Shown here: piece after piece, positions 37,709 through 46,080 of the stretch
How the letters are laid out: every line of letters begins with the position of its first letter
How positions within the stretch are numbered: the first letter of the stretch is position 1
Assembly (NCBI RefSeq): GCF_008630535.1
Contig: NZ_VWPH01000003.1
Location: forward strand, 62,001 to 126,000
Direction of reading: 5' to 3'
Length of the DNA stretch: 64,000 nucleotides
Source of the DNA: Saccharopolyspora hirsuta
GTDB taxonomy: Bacteria; Actinomycetota; Actinomycetes; Mycobacteriales; Pseudonocardiaceae
Program-made: the position numbers and the translations under genes
The notes under the pieces: model-generated
Databases searched by the model: none
What the model was told of the DNA's origin: nothing
The model's input: only the letters and a program-made list of their open reading frames with translations

Positions 37709-39517
37709 ATGGGGCTGGACATCGTGCGGTTGCTGGAGCTCACCACTTGGCGGGCCTTCGACGTGGCCGACACCGGGCGGGTGCTGGCGGGCTCCGACGA
37801 GTCCGGCTCGACGCAGCTGGTCGAGCTCGCCGACGGCGCGAGCACCCGGCTGACCGCGCTGTCCGGTGCGGTGACCGGCCGCTACCTGCCCGGCGAGCGC
37901 GCGGTGGTGGTGCAGCACGACACCGACGGCGACGAGCGCGGCCAGCTGTCGCTGCTGCGCCTGGACCAGCCGCGGCCGGGACCGGTCCGGCTGCCCGAGC
38001 TGTGCCCGCTGGTCCGCGACCCCGCGCACGTGCACCGGCTGCTGGACGTGCTGCCCGGCCGGATCGTCTACACCACCAACCGGCGCAACGAGGTCGACTT
38101 CGACGTGGTGGTCCGCGACGTGACCACCGGCGAGGAGCGCGTCGTCTACGACGGGGGCGGCATGGTGCTGGAGGTGGCGGCGGCACCGGACGGCCGCCGC
38201 GTGGCGCTCACCGTGCCCGGCGGTCCGCCCATGTCCGACCAGCTGGTGGTGGTCGACGCGGCCGGGGTGCGGGCGGTGACCGGCCGGGAGGTGCCCGCCC
38301 GGCACACCAACATCCGCTGGCTGCCCGACGGTTCCGGGCTGATCACCACCACGAACTTCGAGCGCGACCGCACCGGCGTCGCCCGCATCGACCCGCGCAC
38401 CGGAGCCCGCACCTGGCTGGTGACCTCCGACGAGCACGACCTGACCGGCTGGCCCTCCCCGGACGGCTCGACGCTGCTGGTGCAGGCCAACGACGACGGC
38501 GCGAGCCGCCTGGCGCTGCACGACGCGACGACCGGTGAGCGGTTGCGCGAGGTGCGCCTGCCCGCGGACGGCTGGTGCGCGTTCCCGCTGCCGCAACCCG
38601 TGTGGTCACCGGATTCGCGGTTCGTCGCGCTGACGTTCAGCGGTACGACGGTCCCCGGTGATGCGCTGCTGCTGGACGTGGCCACCGGCGAGTGCCGCTC
38701 GCTGACCGACTCCGCCGGGCAGCTCGACGAGCGACCGGTGGAGCCGAGCACCCACCGGGTGCCGACCCGCGACGGCGAGCGGCTGCCGTGCTTCCGCTAC
38801 TCGCCCGGCGACCCCGACCCGCAGCTCGCCGGGTCCGCGGTGCTGATCGTCCACGGTGGACCGGAGAGCCAGGCGGTGCGGGCGTTCAACCCGATCGTCC
38901 AGGCGCTCGTCGCGCAGGGCCACGAGGTGCTGGTGCCGAACGTGCGCGGCTCCACCGGCTACGGCAAGCGCTGGTACTCCGCCGACGACGGCCGGAAGCG
39001 GCTGGAGGCGGTGGCCGACCTCGGCGACCTGCACGACTGGCTGCCCGAGATCGGTCTGGACCCGCGCCGCGCCGCGCTGTGGGGCGGCTCGTACGGCGGC
39101 TACATGGTGCTGGCCGGGCTGGCGTTCCAGCCGCAGCGCTGGGCGGCGGGCGTCGACATCGTCGGCATCTCGTCGCTGGTCACGTTCCTGGAGAACACCG
39201 CGGCCTACCGCCGCGCGCACCGCGAGCGCGAGTACGGCTCGCTGCACGCCGACGCGGACTTCCTGCACCGCGCATCACCGCTGACCGAGGTCGCGGCGAT
39301 CGCGGCGCCGCTGTTCGTCCTGCACGGCGCGAACGACCCTCGGGTGCCGCTGTCGGAAGCGGAGCAGATCGCCGGAGCGGTCCGCGCGAAGGGCCTGGAG
39401 TGCGAGCTGCTGGTCTACCCGGACGAGGGCCACGGCTTGGCGAAGCGCGCCAACCGGCTGGACGCGTACCCCAAGGCCCTCGAATTCCTGGCCCGCCACC
39501 TCGCGAAACCCGCCTGA
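37709..39517 (+). CDS. S9 family peptidase (prolyl oligopeptidase-like)
   Basis: A 602-aa serine peptidase: an N-terminal beta-propeller (repeats such as DEHDLTGWPSPDGSTLLVQA and PVWSPDSRFVALTF) and a C-terminal alpha/beta-hydrolase domain. GGSYGGYM holds the nucleophile (about Ser461), HGANDPRVP the Asp and EGHGLAK the His. Such enzymes (acylaminoacyl peptidase/dipeptidyl peptidase types) cleave short peptides in the cytoplasm; no signal peptide is seen. Start ATG 37709. Convergent with dnaX, with repeat R5 between them. Confidence 0.93.
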   Translation: MGLDIVRLLELTTWRAFDVADTGRVLAGSDESGSTQLVELADGASTRLTALSGAVTGRYLPGERAVVVQHDTDGDERGQLSLLRLDQPRPGPVRLPELCPLVRDPAHVHRLLDVLPGRIVYTTNRRNEVDFDVVVRDVTTGEERVVYDGGGMVLEVAAAPDGRRVALTVPGGPPMSDQLVVVDAAGVRAVTGREVPARHTNIRWLPDGSGLITTTNFERDRTGVARIDPRTGARTWLVTSDEHDLTGWPSPDGSTLLVQANDDGASRLALHDATTGERLREVRLPADGWCAFPLPQPVWSPDSRFVALTFSGTTVPGDALLLDVATGECRSLTDSAGQLDERPVEPSTHRVPTRDGERLPCFRYSPGDPDPQLAGSAVLIVHGGPESQAVRAFNPIVQALVAQGHEVLVPNVRGSTGYGKRWYSADDGRKRLEAVADLGDLHDWLPEIGLDPRRAALWGGSYGGYMVLAGLAFQPQRWAAGVDIVGISSLVTFLENTAAYRRAHREREYGSLHADADFLHRASPLTEVAAIAAPLFVLHGANDPRVPLSEAEQIAGAVRAKGLECELLVYPDEGHGLAKRANRLDAYPKALEFLARHLAKPA

Positions 39518-39554
39518 CGAACCACGACCGCGGCGCGCCGCCGCCCGGCCCGAC

Positions 39555-39866
39555 GCGATTTCAATGGAAATCAGACCTCCGATTTCCATTGAAATCGCAT
39601 CCTGCCCGTGGACCGCAGCCGCGACGGGCGACCGGCACCGACCGGCAGGTGTCGCATGCGCCGCAGGCGCATAACCCACCCTCGCAACCGGCACCGCCGC
39701 GGGTTCACGGTGCCCACCCCTCCGGGGTTCCTTCCGGCGAGGACGGCCCTGACGCCGTGTATCGGGTCATACACAAGTCAGGGCACCCGGAGTCCAGGCG
39801 GGCGCTGAGGTTCCGCCACCGGCACCGCCACGCAGAACGAGGCTGGAAAAACCTCATTGGAATCGC
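39555..39866. repeat. Structured ~310-bp intergenic repeat, copy R5
   Basis: R5 starts with two end motifs facing each other: GCGATTTCAATGGAAATC (39555-39572), spacer AGACCTCC, GATTTCCATTGAAATCGC (39581-39598), an 18-bp perfect inverted repeat. The covarying stem is GCCCTGAC (39746-39753) with GTCAGGGC (39777-39784), while the loop differs slightly (TGTAT and ATACA pairing retained). It shares with R1 the GGCACCG/CGGTGCC hairpin variant. It lies between the convergent 3' ends of the S9 peptidase and dnaX genes. The right end is CTCATTGGAATCGC. Confidence 0.87.
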
Positions 39867-39893
39867 GGGTTCCGGGCCGAACGCGGGGTGACG

Positions 39894-42200
39894 TCAGTTG
39901 TCGATCCGGCGAGCGCCGAGCTCGCGCTCGAAGAGCTCGACCGCGGCGGCTTCCGGGTCCGGGCCGACCGGGGTGCTGGCGTCGTACGGGGAGGACTCGG
40001 CGAGCATCGCCTCCGGATCCTCCTCGTCGTCGCTGGCCGACGGCTTCGGAGCGCGCTGCGGCTCCGGCGGCCTGACCGGCTCCGGTGGCGGCGGGACGTC
40101 GTCCGGCGGTGGCGGTTCCTCGTCCGGCGGTTCCGGCGGGGGCGGGATGTCGTCGGGCTCCGGCGGGCGCGGCACCGACCCCTGGCGCGGTGCCTGCGGC
40201 CGGGCCTGCCCGTTGGACGGGCGCGACGGCTGAGCGCTCGGGGCCTGGTTGTTCGGCGGCTCGCTCGGCGGCGGGCTCGCGGGCTCGGCGGCCGCGGTCG
40301 AACGGCGCTGCGGGGGCTGCTTCGGCGCAGCCGGGCGCGCCGGAGCTGGTGGCGGGGCCGCGCCCGCCTCGACGCACTGGATCTCCCAGTCTCCGGAGCT
40401 GATCACCTGGCTCAGCGCCTGCTTCACGAAGTCCAGCCGACGCTGCTGGGCGAACTGCTTGACCAGCCCGGACGTGGGCATCGACAGCACGAGCACACCG
40501 TCGCGGATGTCCTGCACCGTGGCGTTGAGCAGCAGCGCCTGCGTCGGCCGGTTCAGCTTCGCGACGGCCTGCAGCACGTCGCTCCACACCTGCCGCACCT
40601 TCGCCGCGTCGTACCCGCCCGCGGCTCCCGCCGCAGCAGGCTCCGCCTGCCCGGCTCCGCCGGTCGCTGCGCCGCTGCGCTGCGGCTCCGCCGCAGCCGC
40701 GGGGGCCTCCGCAGCTCCGCCGCCACGGCTCACGCCGCTCTGCGGCTGCGCTGCAGCTCCCCCGGGCTCCGCCGCAGCTCCGCCACCCGGCGACGCCGCA
40801 TCAGCTCCGCCGCGCGGCTGCGCAGCTGCTCCGCCCTGCGGCTCCGCCGCGGCTCCGCTCGCGCTTCGCTGCTGCGCAGCTGCGCTGCCTGCTCCGTCGC
40901 GCGTCGCAGCGGCCTCTTCCGCCGCACGCGCTTCCGCTGCCGCGCGCTCGTGCGGGCGTTGGAAGACCCGGCGCGGCCGGGAGTCGCCGTCCGCCGCTGG
41001 CGCGGCTTCCGGTGCGGGCGCGCCGCCCTCAGCGGGCGCGATGGTCGCTCGGCGCTCGATCCGCTCGAGTCGTTGCAGCAGCGCGGTTTCCGAGTCCGAG
41101 ACCGCGGGGAGCAGCATCCGGGCGCAGAGGAGTTCGAGGAGGAGGCGGGGCGCGGTGGCGCCGCGCATCTCGGCCAGTCCGGTGTGGACGATCTCGGCGA
41201 AGCGGGAGAGGGTGGCCGGGCCGAGCTGGTCGGCCTGGTTGCGCATCCGCTCCAGCTCCTCGCCCGCCGCTTCCACCAGGCCGCGGTCGGCCGCGTCCGG
41301 GACCGAGCTGAGCAGCACCAGGTCGCGGAGCCGGTCGAGCAGGTCGGAGCCGAAGCGGCGCGGGTCGTGGCCCGCTTCCACCAGCCGGTCGACGGTGGCG
41401 TAGACGGCCGCGGCGTCGCCGCCCGCGAGCGCGTCGACCATGTCGTCGATCAGGGCCACGTCGGTGACGCCGAGCAGCGCGACCGCGCGCTCGTAGGTGA
41501 CGCCCTGGTCGGTCGCCCCGGCCAGCAGCTGGTCGAGCACGCTCAGCGTGTCGCGCGCGGAGCCGCCACCAGCCCGGATGACCAGCGGGAACACCGCGGG
41601 CTCCACCTGCACGCCCTCCTCGGCGCAGATGCGCTCGACCAGCTCGCGCATCACGCCCGGCGGCATCAGCCGGAACGGGTAGTGGTGGGTCCGGGACCGG
41701 ATGGTGGTGAGCACCTTGTCCGGTTCGGTGGTGGCGAAGACGAAGATCAGGTGTTCCGGCGGTTCCTCGACGATCTTCAGCAGGGCGTTGAAGCCCTGCG
41801 TGGTGACCATGTGGGCCTCGTCGATGATGAAGATCCGGTACCGCGACTGGGCGGGCGCGTAGAAGGCCCGGTCGCGCAGCTCGCGGGTGTCGTCGACGCC
41901 ACCGTGGCTGGCCGCGTCGAGCTCCACGACGTCGACGCTGCCGCCGCCCTCGGGGGCCAGCGCGACGCAGGAGTCGCACTCGCCGCACGGGTCGGCCGTC
42001 GGTCCCTGCGCGCAGTTCAGCGAGCGGGCGAGGATGCGCGCGCTGGAGGTCTTGCCGCAGCCGCGCGGCCCGGAGAACAGGTACGCGTGGTTGATCCGGC
42101 CGGAGGACAGCGCGGTCCGCAGCGGCTCGGTGACGTGTTCCTGCCCGACGACCTCAGCGAAGGTCGCCGGTCGGTACTTGCGGTAGAGGGCGAGCGCCAC
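39894..42200 (-). CDS. dnaX: DNA polymerase III subunits gamma and tau
   Basis: The 768-aa product contains the clamp-loader AAA+ core: YRKYRPATFAEVVGQEHV, Walker A GPRGCGKTSSARI, a zinc-binding CGECDSC, Walker B IFIIDEAHM, sensor region TTEPDKVLTTIRSR, and domain III. Residues from about 400 form a very Ala/Pro/Gln/Gly-rich linker (blocks such as SGAAAEPQGGAAAQPRGG), then the C-terminal tau domain (VRQVWSDVLQAVAKLNRPTQ) and a proline-rich acidic tail. Start GTG 42200 matches the family N-terminus (VALALYRKYR). SRP RNA lies just upstream on the same strand, a frequent arrangement. Confidence 0.96.
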   Translation of the reverse strand: MALALYRKYRPATFAEVVGQEHVTEPLRTALSSGRINHAYLFSGPRGCGKTSSARILARSLNCAQGPTADPCGECDSCVALAPEGGGSVDVVELDAASHGGVDDTRELRDRAFYAPAQSRYRIFIIDEAHMVTTQGFNALLKIVEEPPEHLIFVFATTEPDKVLTTIRSRTHHYPFRLMPPGVMRELVERICAEEGVQVEPAVFPLVIRAGGGSARDTLSVLDQLLAGATDQGVTYERAVALLGVTDVALIDDMVDALAGGDAAAVYATVDRLVEAGHDPRRFGSDLLDRLRDLVLLSSVPDAADRGLVEAAGEELERMRNQADQLGPATLSRFAEIVHTGLAEMRGATAPRLLLELLCARMLLPAVSDSETALLQRLERIERRATIAPAEGGAPAPEAAPAADGDSRPRRVFQRPHERAAAEARAAEEAAATRDGAGSAAAQQRSASGAAAEPQGGAAAQPRGGADAASPGGGAAAEPGGAAAQPQSGVSRGGGAAEAPAAAAEPQRSGAATGGAGQAEPAAAGAAGGYDAAKVRQVWSDVLQAVAKLNRPTQALLLNATVQDIRDGVLVLSMPTSGLVKQFAQQRRLDFVKQALSQVISSGDWEIQCVEAGAAPPPAPARPAAPKQPPQRRSTAAAEPASPPPSEPPNNQAPSAQPSRPSNGQARPQAPRQGSVPRPPEPDDIPPPPEPPDEEPPPPDDVPPPPEPVRPPEPQRAPKPSASDDEEDPEAMLAESSPYDASTPVGPDPEAAAVELFERELGARRIDN

Positions 42201-42267
42201 GACCAGAACCCTACGCGGTACGCCTGACACCCCGAACAGGACCCGAACGGCCCCCGGGAAAGAAAGG

Positions 42268-42353
42268 GGACCCCGTGCACCCGCCAGAGCCCGCTTACCC
42301 TTGCTGCCTTCCGGCCCTGGGGGAGTTCACAGGATGGACGCCGCACGAGGTCC
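42268..42353 (-). ncRNA. ffs: Bacterial small signal recognition particle RNA (4.5S)
   Basis: On the minus strand the sequence has the conserved SRP Alu-less helix 8 core GGGCCGGAAGGCAGCAAGGG with GGAA tetraloop, flanked by complementary arms: GGACCTCGTGC at the 5' end (42353 down) pairs with GCACGGGGTCC at the 3' end (42268 up). Length is about 86 nt, normal for actinobacterial 4.5S RNA. It binds Ffh and guides membrane-protein targeting. Confidence 0.95.
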
Positions 42354-42577
42354 ACGGACAGTGTAACCCGACCCCCGCGGTGCTCCGCGACGAGGCCTCG
42401 CCCACCGATCAGCGGGTGCTCTTTCGTGTGGAGCCACTCCACCACCTGCCGGATTGGCGCCCCCGCACCATCTCATTGACCTGCGCAAATCCAATTTCCC
42501 GATAGACCATGTCACGCTGTGCACCTGCTAGCGTGCGCTGAGTAACCAGCTTCGTTCACGTTCGAAGGAGGAAATCG

Positions 42578-42907
42578 ATGAGCAGCGATGCGCTCACCGC
42601 GGAGAACGCCCCGGTCGAGAACTTCTCGTTCGGCGACATCGTCGACGGACTCAAGACGGTGGCGAACACGTTGCGGTTGCCAGGTGCGCCGAAGATCCCC
42701 TACGCCGCTGATGAGCTGGACCTTCCCACCGGGGTCGAGGCCAGCGAGCACTGGGAGAAGCTGGCCGCGCTCATCCCGGAGGCGCGGGCTCACGCGCAGG
42801 CGCTGCTGGACGACTGGGACCAGCAGCAGCACGTCGCGAAGGCGATCGTGGAAGCACGGGGACAGGACGGTCCGCAGGGCTCCCTCAAGAACCCGATCAA
42901 CCTCTGA
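42578..42907 (+). CDS. Small conserved hypothetical protein
   Basis: A 109-aa soluble acidic protein with a strong AAGGAGGA ribosome-binding site before ATG 42578. It is mostly helical: FGDIVDGLKTVANTLRLPGA, then EHWEKLAALIPEARAHAQAL and DDWDQQQHVAKAIVEARG, ending SLKNPINL. I do not recognise a family. It stands alone between the SRP RNA and tRNA-Ser, with a clear hairpin terminator (43035-43066), so it is an independently transcribed gene. It lies just outside the integrated element. Confidence 0.75.
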   Translation: MSSDALTAENAPVENFSFGDIVDGLKTVANTLRLPGAPKIPYAADELDLPTGVEASEHWEKLAALIPEARAHAQALLDDWDQQQHVAKAIVEARGQDGPQGSLKNPINL

Positions 42908-43034
42908 GGAACGGGCCGGGAATCGGTCGTCGCTCGATCCGCGTTGCTCAACCAGCGGTCGATCGACGAGGACACCATCGGCGAACGCGGCCCCGCGATC
43001 AGGACCCCCAACCGGCGCGAGCCTCGCTGAAGCA

Positions 43035-43066
43035 GCAGGAACCCCCTCCGAGCAGGGGGTTCCTGC
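43035..43066 (+). terminator. Terminator of the 42578 gene
   Basis: GCAGGAACCCCCT (43035-43047) pairs perfectly with AGGGGGTTCCTGC (43054-43066) around a 6-nt loop. The remaining 165 bp up to tRNA-Ser show no gene and should contain the tRNA promoter. Confidence 0.8.
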
Positions 43067-43230
43067 GCGTCTCGGGCAGCCACCCCGGCACACCCCCAGC
43101 GCCGACCGGGTTGATCCCCAGCCCCTCACCGAGCGCTGCGCAAGATCACGACGTCGACCGCTGCCAGGCCGTCCGCCCAGGTCACGACCCGTATCCGCTG
43201 CTCAGGGAGCCCTCTGCTAGGCTTCCGCAC

Positions 43231-43316
43231 GGAGGATTGGCCGAGCGGCCTAAGGCGCACGATTGGAAATCGTGTTGGGTTAACAGCCCTCACGGGTTCG
43301 AATCCCGTATCCTCCG
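43231..43316 (+). tRNA. tRNA-Ser (anticodon GGA)
   Basis: The 86-nt sequence folds as a class II tRNA: acceptor GGAGGAT (43231-43237) with ATCCTCC (43309-43315), discriminator G, anticodon loop TTGGAAA giving GGA, a long variable arm and GGTTCGAATCC T-loop. Its 3' 55 nt belong to the attL core of the integrated element, so the element restores an intact tRNA gene on integration. Confidence 0.97.
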
Positions 43317-43318
43317 CT
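43262..43318 (+). repeat. attL core (57 bp)
   Basis: From ATTGGAAATCGTG (anticodon loop) to the tRNA 3' end and TCCGCT; identical over 57 bp to 52877-52933. The integrase crossover probably lies in the anticodon-loop/stem part, as is usual for tRNA-targeting tyrosine recombinases. Confidence 0.95.
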
Positions 43319-43323
43319 GGTCA

Positions 43324-43359
43324 GAGCCCCGGCAGCGAAACAAGCGGCCGGGGCTCTTT
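43324..43359 (+). terminator. Element-borne terminator behind tRNA-Ser
   Basis: GAGCCCCGGC (43324-43333) pairs with GCCGGGGCTC (43347-43356), followed by TTT. It lies just inside attL and replaces the host terminator displaced to the far side of the element (52938-52984). Confidence 0.8.
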
Positions 43360-43367
43360 CGCGCCCA

Positions 43368-43388
43368 GGCTCAGTTTCCGTCTCAGTT
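43368..43388 (+). promoter_or_regulatory. Putative integrase arm site, left copy
   Basis: The 21-bp sequence ending CAGTTTCCGTCTCAGTT recurs in direct orientation with one mismatch at 52763-52783, near the opposite end of the element. One copy inside each att site is the expected placement for arm-type binding sites of a tyrosine integrase. Confidence 0.55.
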
Positions 43389-43418
43389 GCCCCGTTGTAG
43401 GGGCTTCCCGTGCCCGCG

Positions 43419-44897
43419 CTACGCGGCCGTCGGGTCGTCGCCCTCCTCCTCGTCGTCCAGCTGGTCGAGCTGCCTGCGCAGCTCCTCCGGCAGGATGGCC
43501 ATGACCTGCTGGAGGACCTGGCGCAGTTCCTCATTGCGCCGGAAGATCGCGGCGACGTCGGGGGCCATCCCGTTCTCGTCCCGTTCCGCATCAGGCCACA
43601 TCATGTCGCTCACCTGGTCGGCGATCGCGGTCACCAACTCGTGCGGGACGTGCATGTACCGCTTGGCCACCGACGTGTCGGACCAGCCCATGATCTCCAT
43701 GACCGCGGGAAGCGGGACCTTCAGCACCAGGAGCATGGTCGCCGCGGTGTGGCGGGCGTCATGCAGTCGAGCATCACGCACGTTCGCGGCACGCAAGAGC
43801 GCTTTCCAGGCGTCGAAATCGACCGTCGGGTGAACTGGCCGTCCCCACCGGTTGGTAAAGATCCAGCCGCCCTCTTCCCATTCGTTGCGAGCGGTTTCGC
43901 GTTCGATCTGCTGGTGGGCTCGGTGCTCTTCCAACGCCACTACAACCGGATGCGGAAGTCCAACCGTTCGCCTCCCGGCCCGCGACTTCACATCGGTCAC
44001 GACAACTCCACCACTGTGCCGCTGTGGACAGTGCGCTCCATACCGATGTCCGCATGGCTTCTCGTCAGAGCAGCCGTGCTTCCACACCTGCTGCTGAATC
44101 GCGCGCCGGATGGTGAGCGTCCCGCTCCCCCGCCGCTGTTCGCACTTCTCGGCACGGCACGCCTTTCGGCACGCGCTTTTCGCTGGGCATCCGTGTTTCC
44201 ACATAACCACCATGTCGGACCACTTCAGTCCGAGTGCCTCACCACGTCTCAACCCCAGGGTAAGCGCGATGATGAATCGAGCACCGTTCCGCATCTCGGC
44301 AGCAGCATCGAGAATCCGCCGCGCCTCGTCCACAGTGAATGGAACGATTTCCTCTTCGTCCACACGAGGCGGTTTCGCGACCTTCGCAGGGTTCTCGGTG
44401 ATGTACTTGCGCCTCTTGGCTTCATTCAGGGCCACGCGCGCAGTTCGGTGTGCAAGGTGTGCCGTCGCGGCCTTCAGCCCGTTCTGCTGCATCCGCGCGT
44501 AGAGCCGCTCCAGGTGTTCCGGCTGGAGCCGATCGAGCCGGTGCTTACCGACGCCGGGAATCAGGTGCTTGTAGACCGACGCGCGGTAGCCGACCATCGT
44601 GGTCGGCCGCACGGTCGCGGCCGCGATGTTCTCGACCCAGTGAGTCAGCCACTTCTCGACGGTCCAGGCCTTGCCCGGCTTGCGGACGTTCCCGTCGTCG
44701 CGAGCTCGTTCCAGCTTGCGGACCTTCTCGGTGACCTCGGCCTCGGTCTTGGCCTGGACGTGCCGCCGGTCGGGCCGTCCGTCGTCGCGGGTGCCGACGG
44801 TGACGCGGCCGTGCCAGTAGCCGTCGGCCTCGCTGAAGTAGATGCTGCTAGCTCCGTTGGGTGCCCGGGTGCCTTCCGGGCGGGGCTTGCGCGGCAT
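43419..44897 (-). CDS. int: Tyrosine site-specific integrase with Cys-rich insertion
   Basis: The 492-aa product is a phage-type tyrosine recombinase. Catalytic residues are in place: Arg217 (LTLGLRRGEALGL), His379-x-x-Arg382-His383 (LHDARHTAATML) and Tyr414 (VAKRYMHV). An N-terminal AP2-like/SAM-like region (SIYFSEADGYWHGRVTVGTR, LTHWVENIAAATVRPTT) binds arm and core sites. Between Arg217 and the second half lies an about 60-residue insertion (237-293) with seven cysteines and several histidines (C-x5-C-x3-C-x4-C, then C-x5-C-x7-C), probably a zinc-binding subdomain. Start ATG 44897 has a GGAGG site. It ends 100 bp from attL and should integrate at tRNA-Ser. Confidence 0.95.
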   Translation of the reverse strand: MPRKPRPEGTRAPNGASSIYFSEADGYWHGRVTVGTRDDGRPDRRHVQAKTEAEVTEKVRKLERARDDGNVRKPGKAWTVEKWLTHWVENIAAATVRPTTMVGYRASVYKHLIPGVGKHRLDRLQPEHLERLYARMQQNGLKAATAHLAHRTARVALNEAKRRKYITENPAKVAKPPRVDEEEIVPFTVDEARRILDAAAEMRNGARFIIALTLGLRRGEALGLKWSDMVVMWKHGCPAKSACRKACRAEKCEQRRGSGTLTIRRAIQQQVWKHGCSDEKPCGHRYGAHCPQRHSGGVVVTDVKSRAGRRTVGLPHPVVVALEEHRAHQQIERETARNEWEEGGWIFTNRWGRPVHPTVDFDAWKALLRAANVRDARLHDARHTAATMLLVLKVPLPAVMEIMGWSDTSVAKRYMHVPHELVTAIADQVSDMMWPDAERDENGMAPDVAAIFRRNEELRQVLQQVMAILPEELRRQLDQLDDEEEGDDPTAA

Positions 44898-45235
44898 GTG
44901 GTTGTCCTCCTAGTTGTGGGCGTGCGGGATCGCCGCGTCCTTTCAGCGCGGGGAGCGATAGGGCTGAAAATTGGGCTCTGTCGGGTTTCCGGGTTTCTGG
45001 GTTTGGTGCGGGCTGACTGGCGCAGCTGGGCCGGGCGCTGGCGTGGCGGGCCGAGTTAGCTCGGGAGTTAGATCCGCATCGGGCAGTTAGGTTCCTAACT
45101 CCGGGGTTAGGTCGCCCGTTCTGGCCTGTGACCTGCGGGGAGTTAGGGAGTTAGGCGAGTTAGATCCGGGCTGAGAGCGTCCGGAAGTGGCTCCCAACGG
45201 GTGGGGCTCGATGACGTAGCGGGCCTAACTCCCAG
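44898..45235. repeat. Iteron-like array A (GAGTTAG/GTTAG repeats)
   Basis: This 327-bp gap between the membrane-protein and integrase genes has no gene but holds nine copies of GTTAG or its complement in 45053-45231. They include five GAGTTAG copies (45053, 45065, 45140, 45148, 45157) and a 16-bp palindrome AGTTAGGTTCCTAACT (45085-45100). The last inverted copy overlaps the TAG stop of the membrane-protein gene. Tandem and inverted short repeats of this kind resemble replication iterons or regulator sites. Confidence 0.65.
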
Positions 45236-45527
45236 CCAGCAGCGGCCTGGTTCGGCGGCGGTGGCGGGTGCCTCGGCGTAGCCGCGGTGTGGGTATCGCT
45301 GCGCCAGCGCGGTCGAGCGCGAGCATGGCGGCGCGGAGTCCGGCGAGTGCGGCGAACCCGGCCAGGGCGACGGTGCGCACCATGCCGGAGGCCACCGCCA
45401 GCGCGCCAATCGCGAGTACGGGCAGCACCGCCCGCCACAGCACCACGGCCACAGCGGCCGCGATCAGCACGGCGAGCACTCCGAGCATGGCCAGGGCTCG
45501 GCCGAGGATGTCCAACAGCGGGTTCAT
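45225..45527 (-). CDS. Small element-encoded membrane protein
   Basis: A 100-aa protein with three hydrophobic segments (ALAMLGVLAVLIAAAVAVVL, VLPVLAIGALAVASGMV, VALAGFAALAGLRAAMLAL) and a very basic C-terminus (PRLRRGTRHRRRTRP), so it is probably membrane-embedded with a cytoplasmic cationic tail. Start ATG 45527 has a GGAAGGA site. Small membrane proteins are common in actinomycete integrative elements (Spd-like spread proteins), but similarity to those is not evident. Between xis and int, in the same leftward operon. Confidence 0.7.
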   Translation of the reverse strand: MNPLLDILGRALAMLGVLAVLIAAAVAVVLWRAVLPVLAIGALAVASGMVRTVALAGFAALAGLRAAMLALDRAGAAIPTPRLRRGTRHRRRTRPLLAGS

Positions 45528-45568
45528 GACGGGTTCCTTCCTGGTTCGGCTGGGCGGCCTGGTCGTTC

Positions 45569-45690
45569 GGGGACAGCGGGGACAGGCCCGCTTGGGGGTG
45601 TCCCCGGATTCCGGGTGGTGTTCGTGCTGATCGGCACCAATGCGGGGACTCGGGGGACAGCGGGGACACCCCCACCCCCCATGTCCCGGC
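45569..45690. repeat. Iteron-like array C (GGGGACA repeats)
   Basis: About seven copies of GGGGACA, GGGGACT or the complement TGTCCC(C) lie in 45569-45690 (for example GGGGACAG at 45569, CGGGGACAG at 45577, GTGTCCCC at 45598-45605, GGGGACAG at 45653, GGGGACAC at 45662). The array fills the gap between the xis stop and the membrane-protein start. Its motif differs from arrays A and B. Confidence 0.55.
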
Positions 45691-45729
45691 CGTTCTGGTG
45701 CCGATCCACTGATCCGCTGGTCGCCCGCT

Positions 45730-46062
45730 TCACGCGGCGTGCTGCTGCTCCTCGGCCAGGCGTTGGACGTAGGCGGTGATGGCCTCGGCCGGGACTCGGC
45801 GGGCGTGGCCGATGCGCACCGAGTCGACCGCGCCGGACTTCAGTAGCCGGAACATCGTGGTCCGGCTGACCGACAACCGGCGCGCGGCGGCCTCAACGGT
45901 CAGCAGCACGCGCGCCTCGTCCTCCAGGGACCGGGGCGCGGGGAGGGGCCGACCGGGGCCGTTCAGCGAACCCGCGTTCCCAGCAATTCGGCCGGGGCAT
46001 GGGGTGGGGCTCGTTGCGGCTCGGTGCGGGACCTGGCGGTTGGTGTGCTGGCTGCGGTTCAT
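45730..46062 (-). CDS. xis: Excisionase-family helix-turn-helix protein
   Basis: The 110-aa product has a disordered Pro-rich N-terminal half followed by a MerR-like/excisionase winged helix: LLTVEAAARRLSVSRTTMFR, LLKSGAVDSVRIGHARRVPA and AITAYVQRLAEEQ. This is the typical Xis of actinomycete integrative elements, which bends DNA and directs the integrase to excision. ATG 46062 has a GGGAG site. Located two genes from int within the same leftward transcription unit; repeat arrays flank it on both sides. Confidence 0.88.
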   Translation of the reverse strand: MNRSQHTNRQVPHRAATSPTPCPGRIAGNAGSLNGPGRPLPAPRSLEDEARVLLTVEAAARRLSVSRTTMFRLLKSGAVDSVRIGHARRVPAEAITAYVQRLAEEQQHAA

Positions 46063-46080
46063 CGGTACTCCCGTGGTCGG

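Noticed and set aside
39888-42227. A 779-residue plus-strand frame opposite dnaX
   Set aside because: It is an antisense shadow of a gene with complete DnaX motifs.
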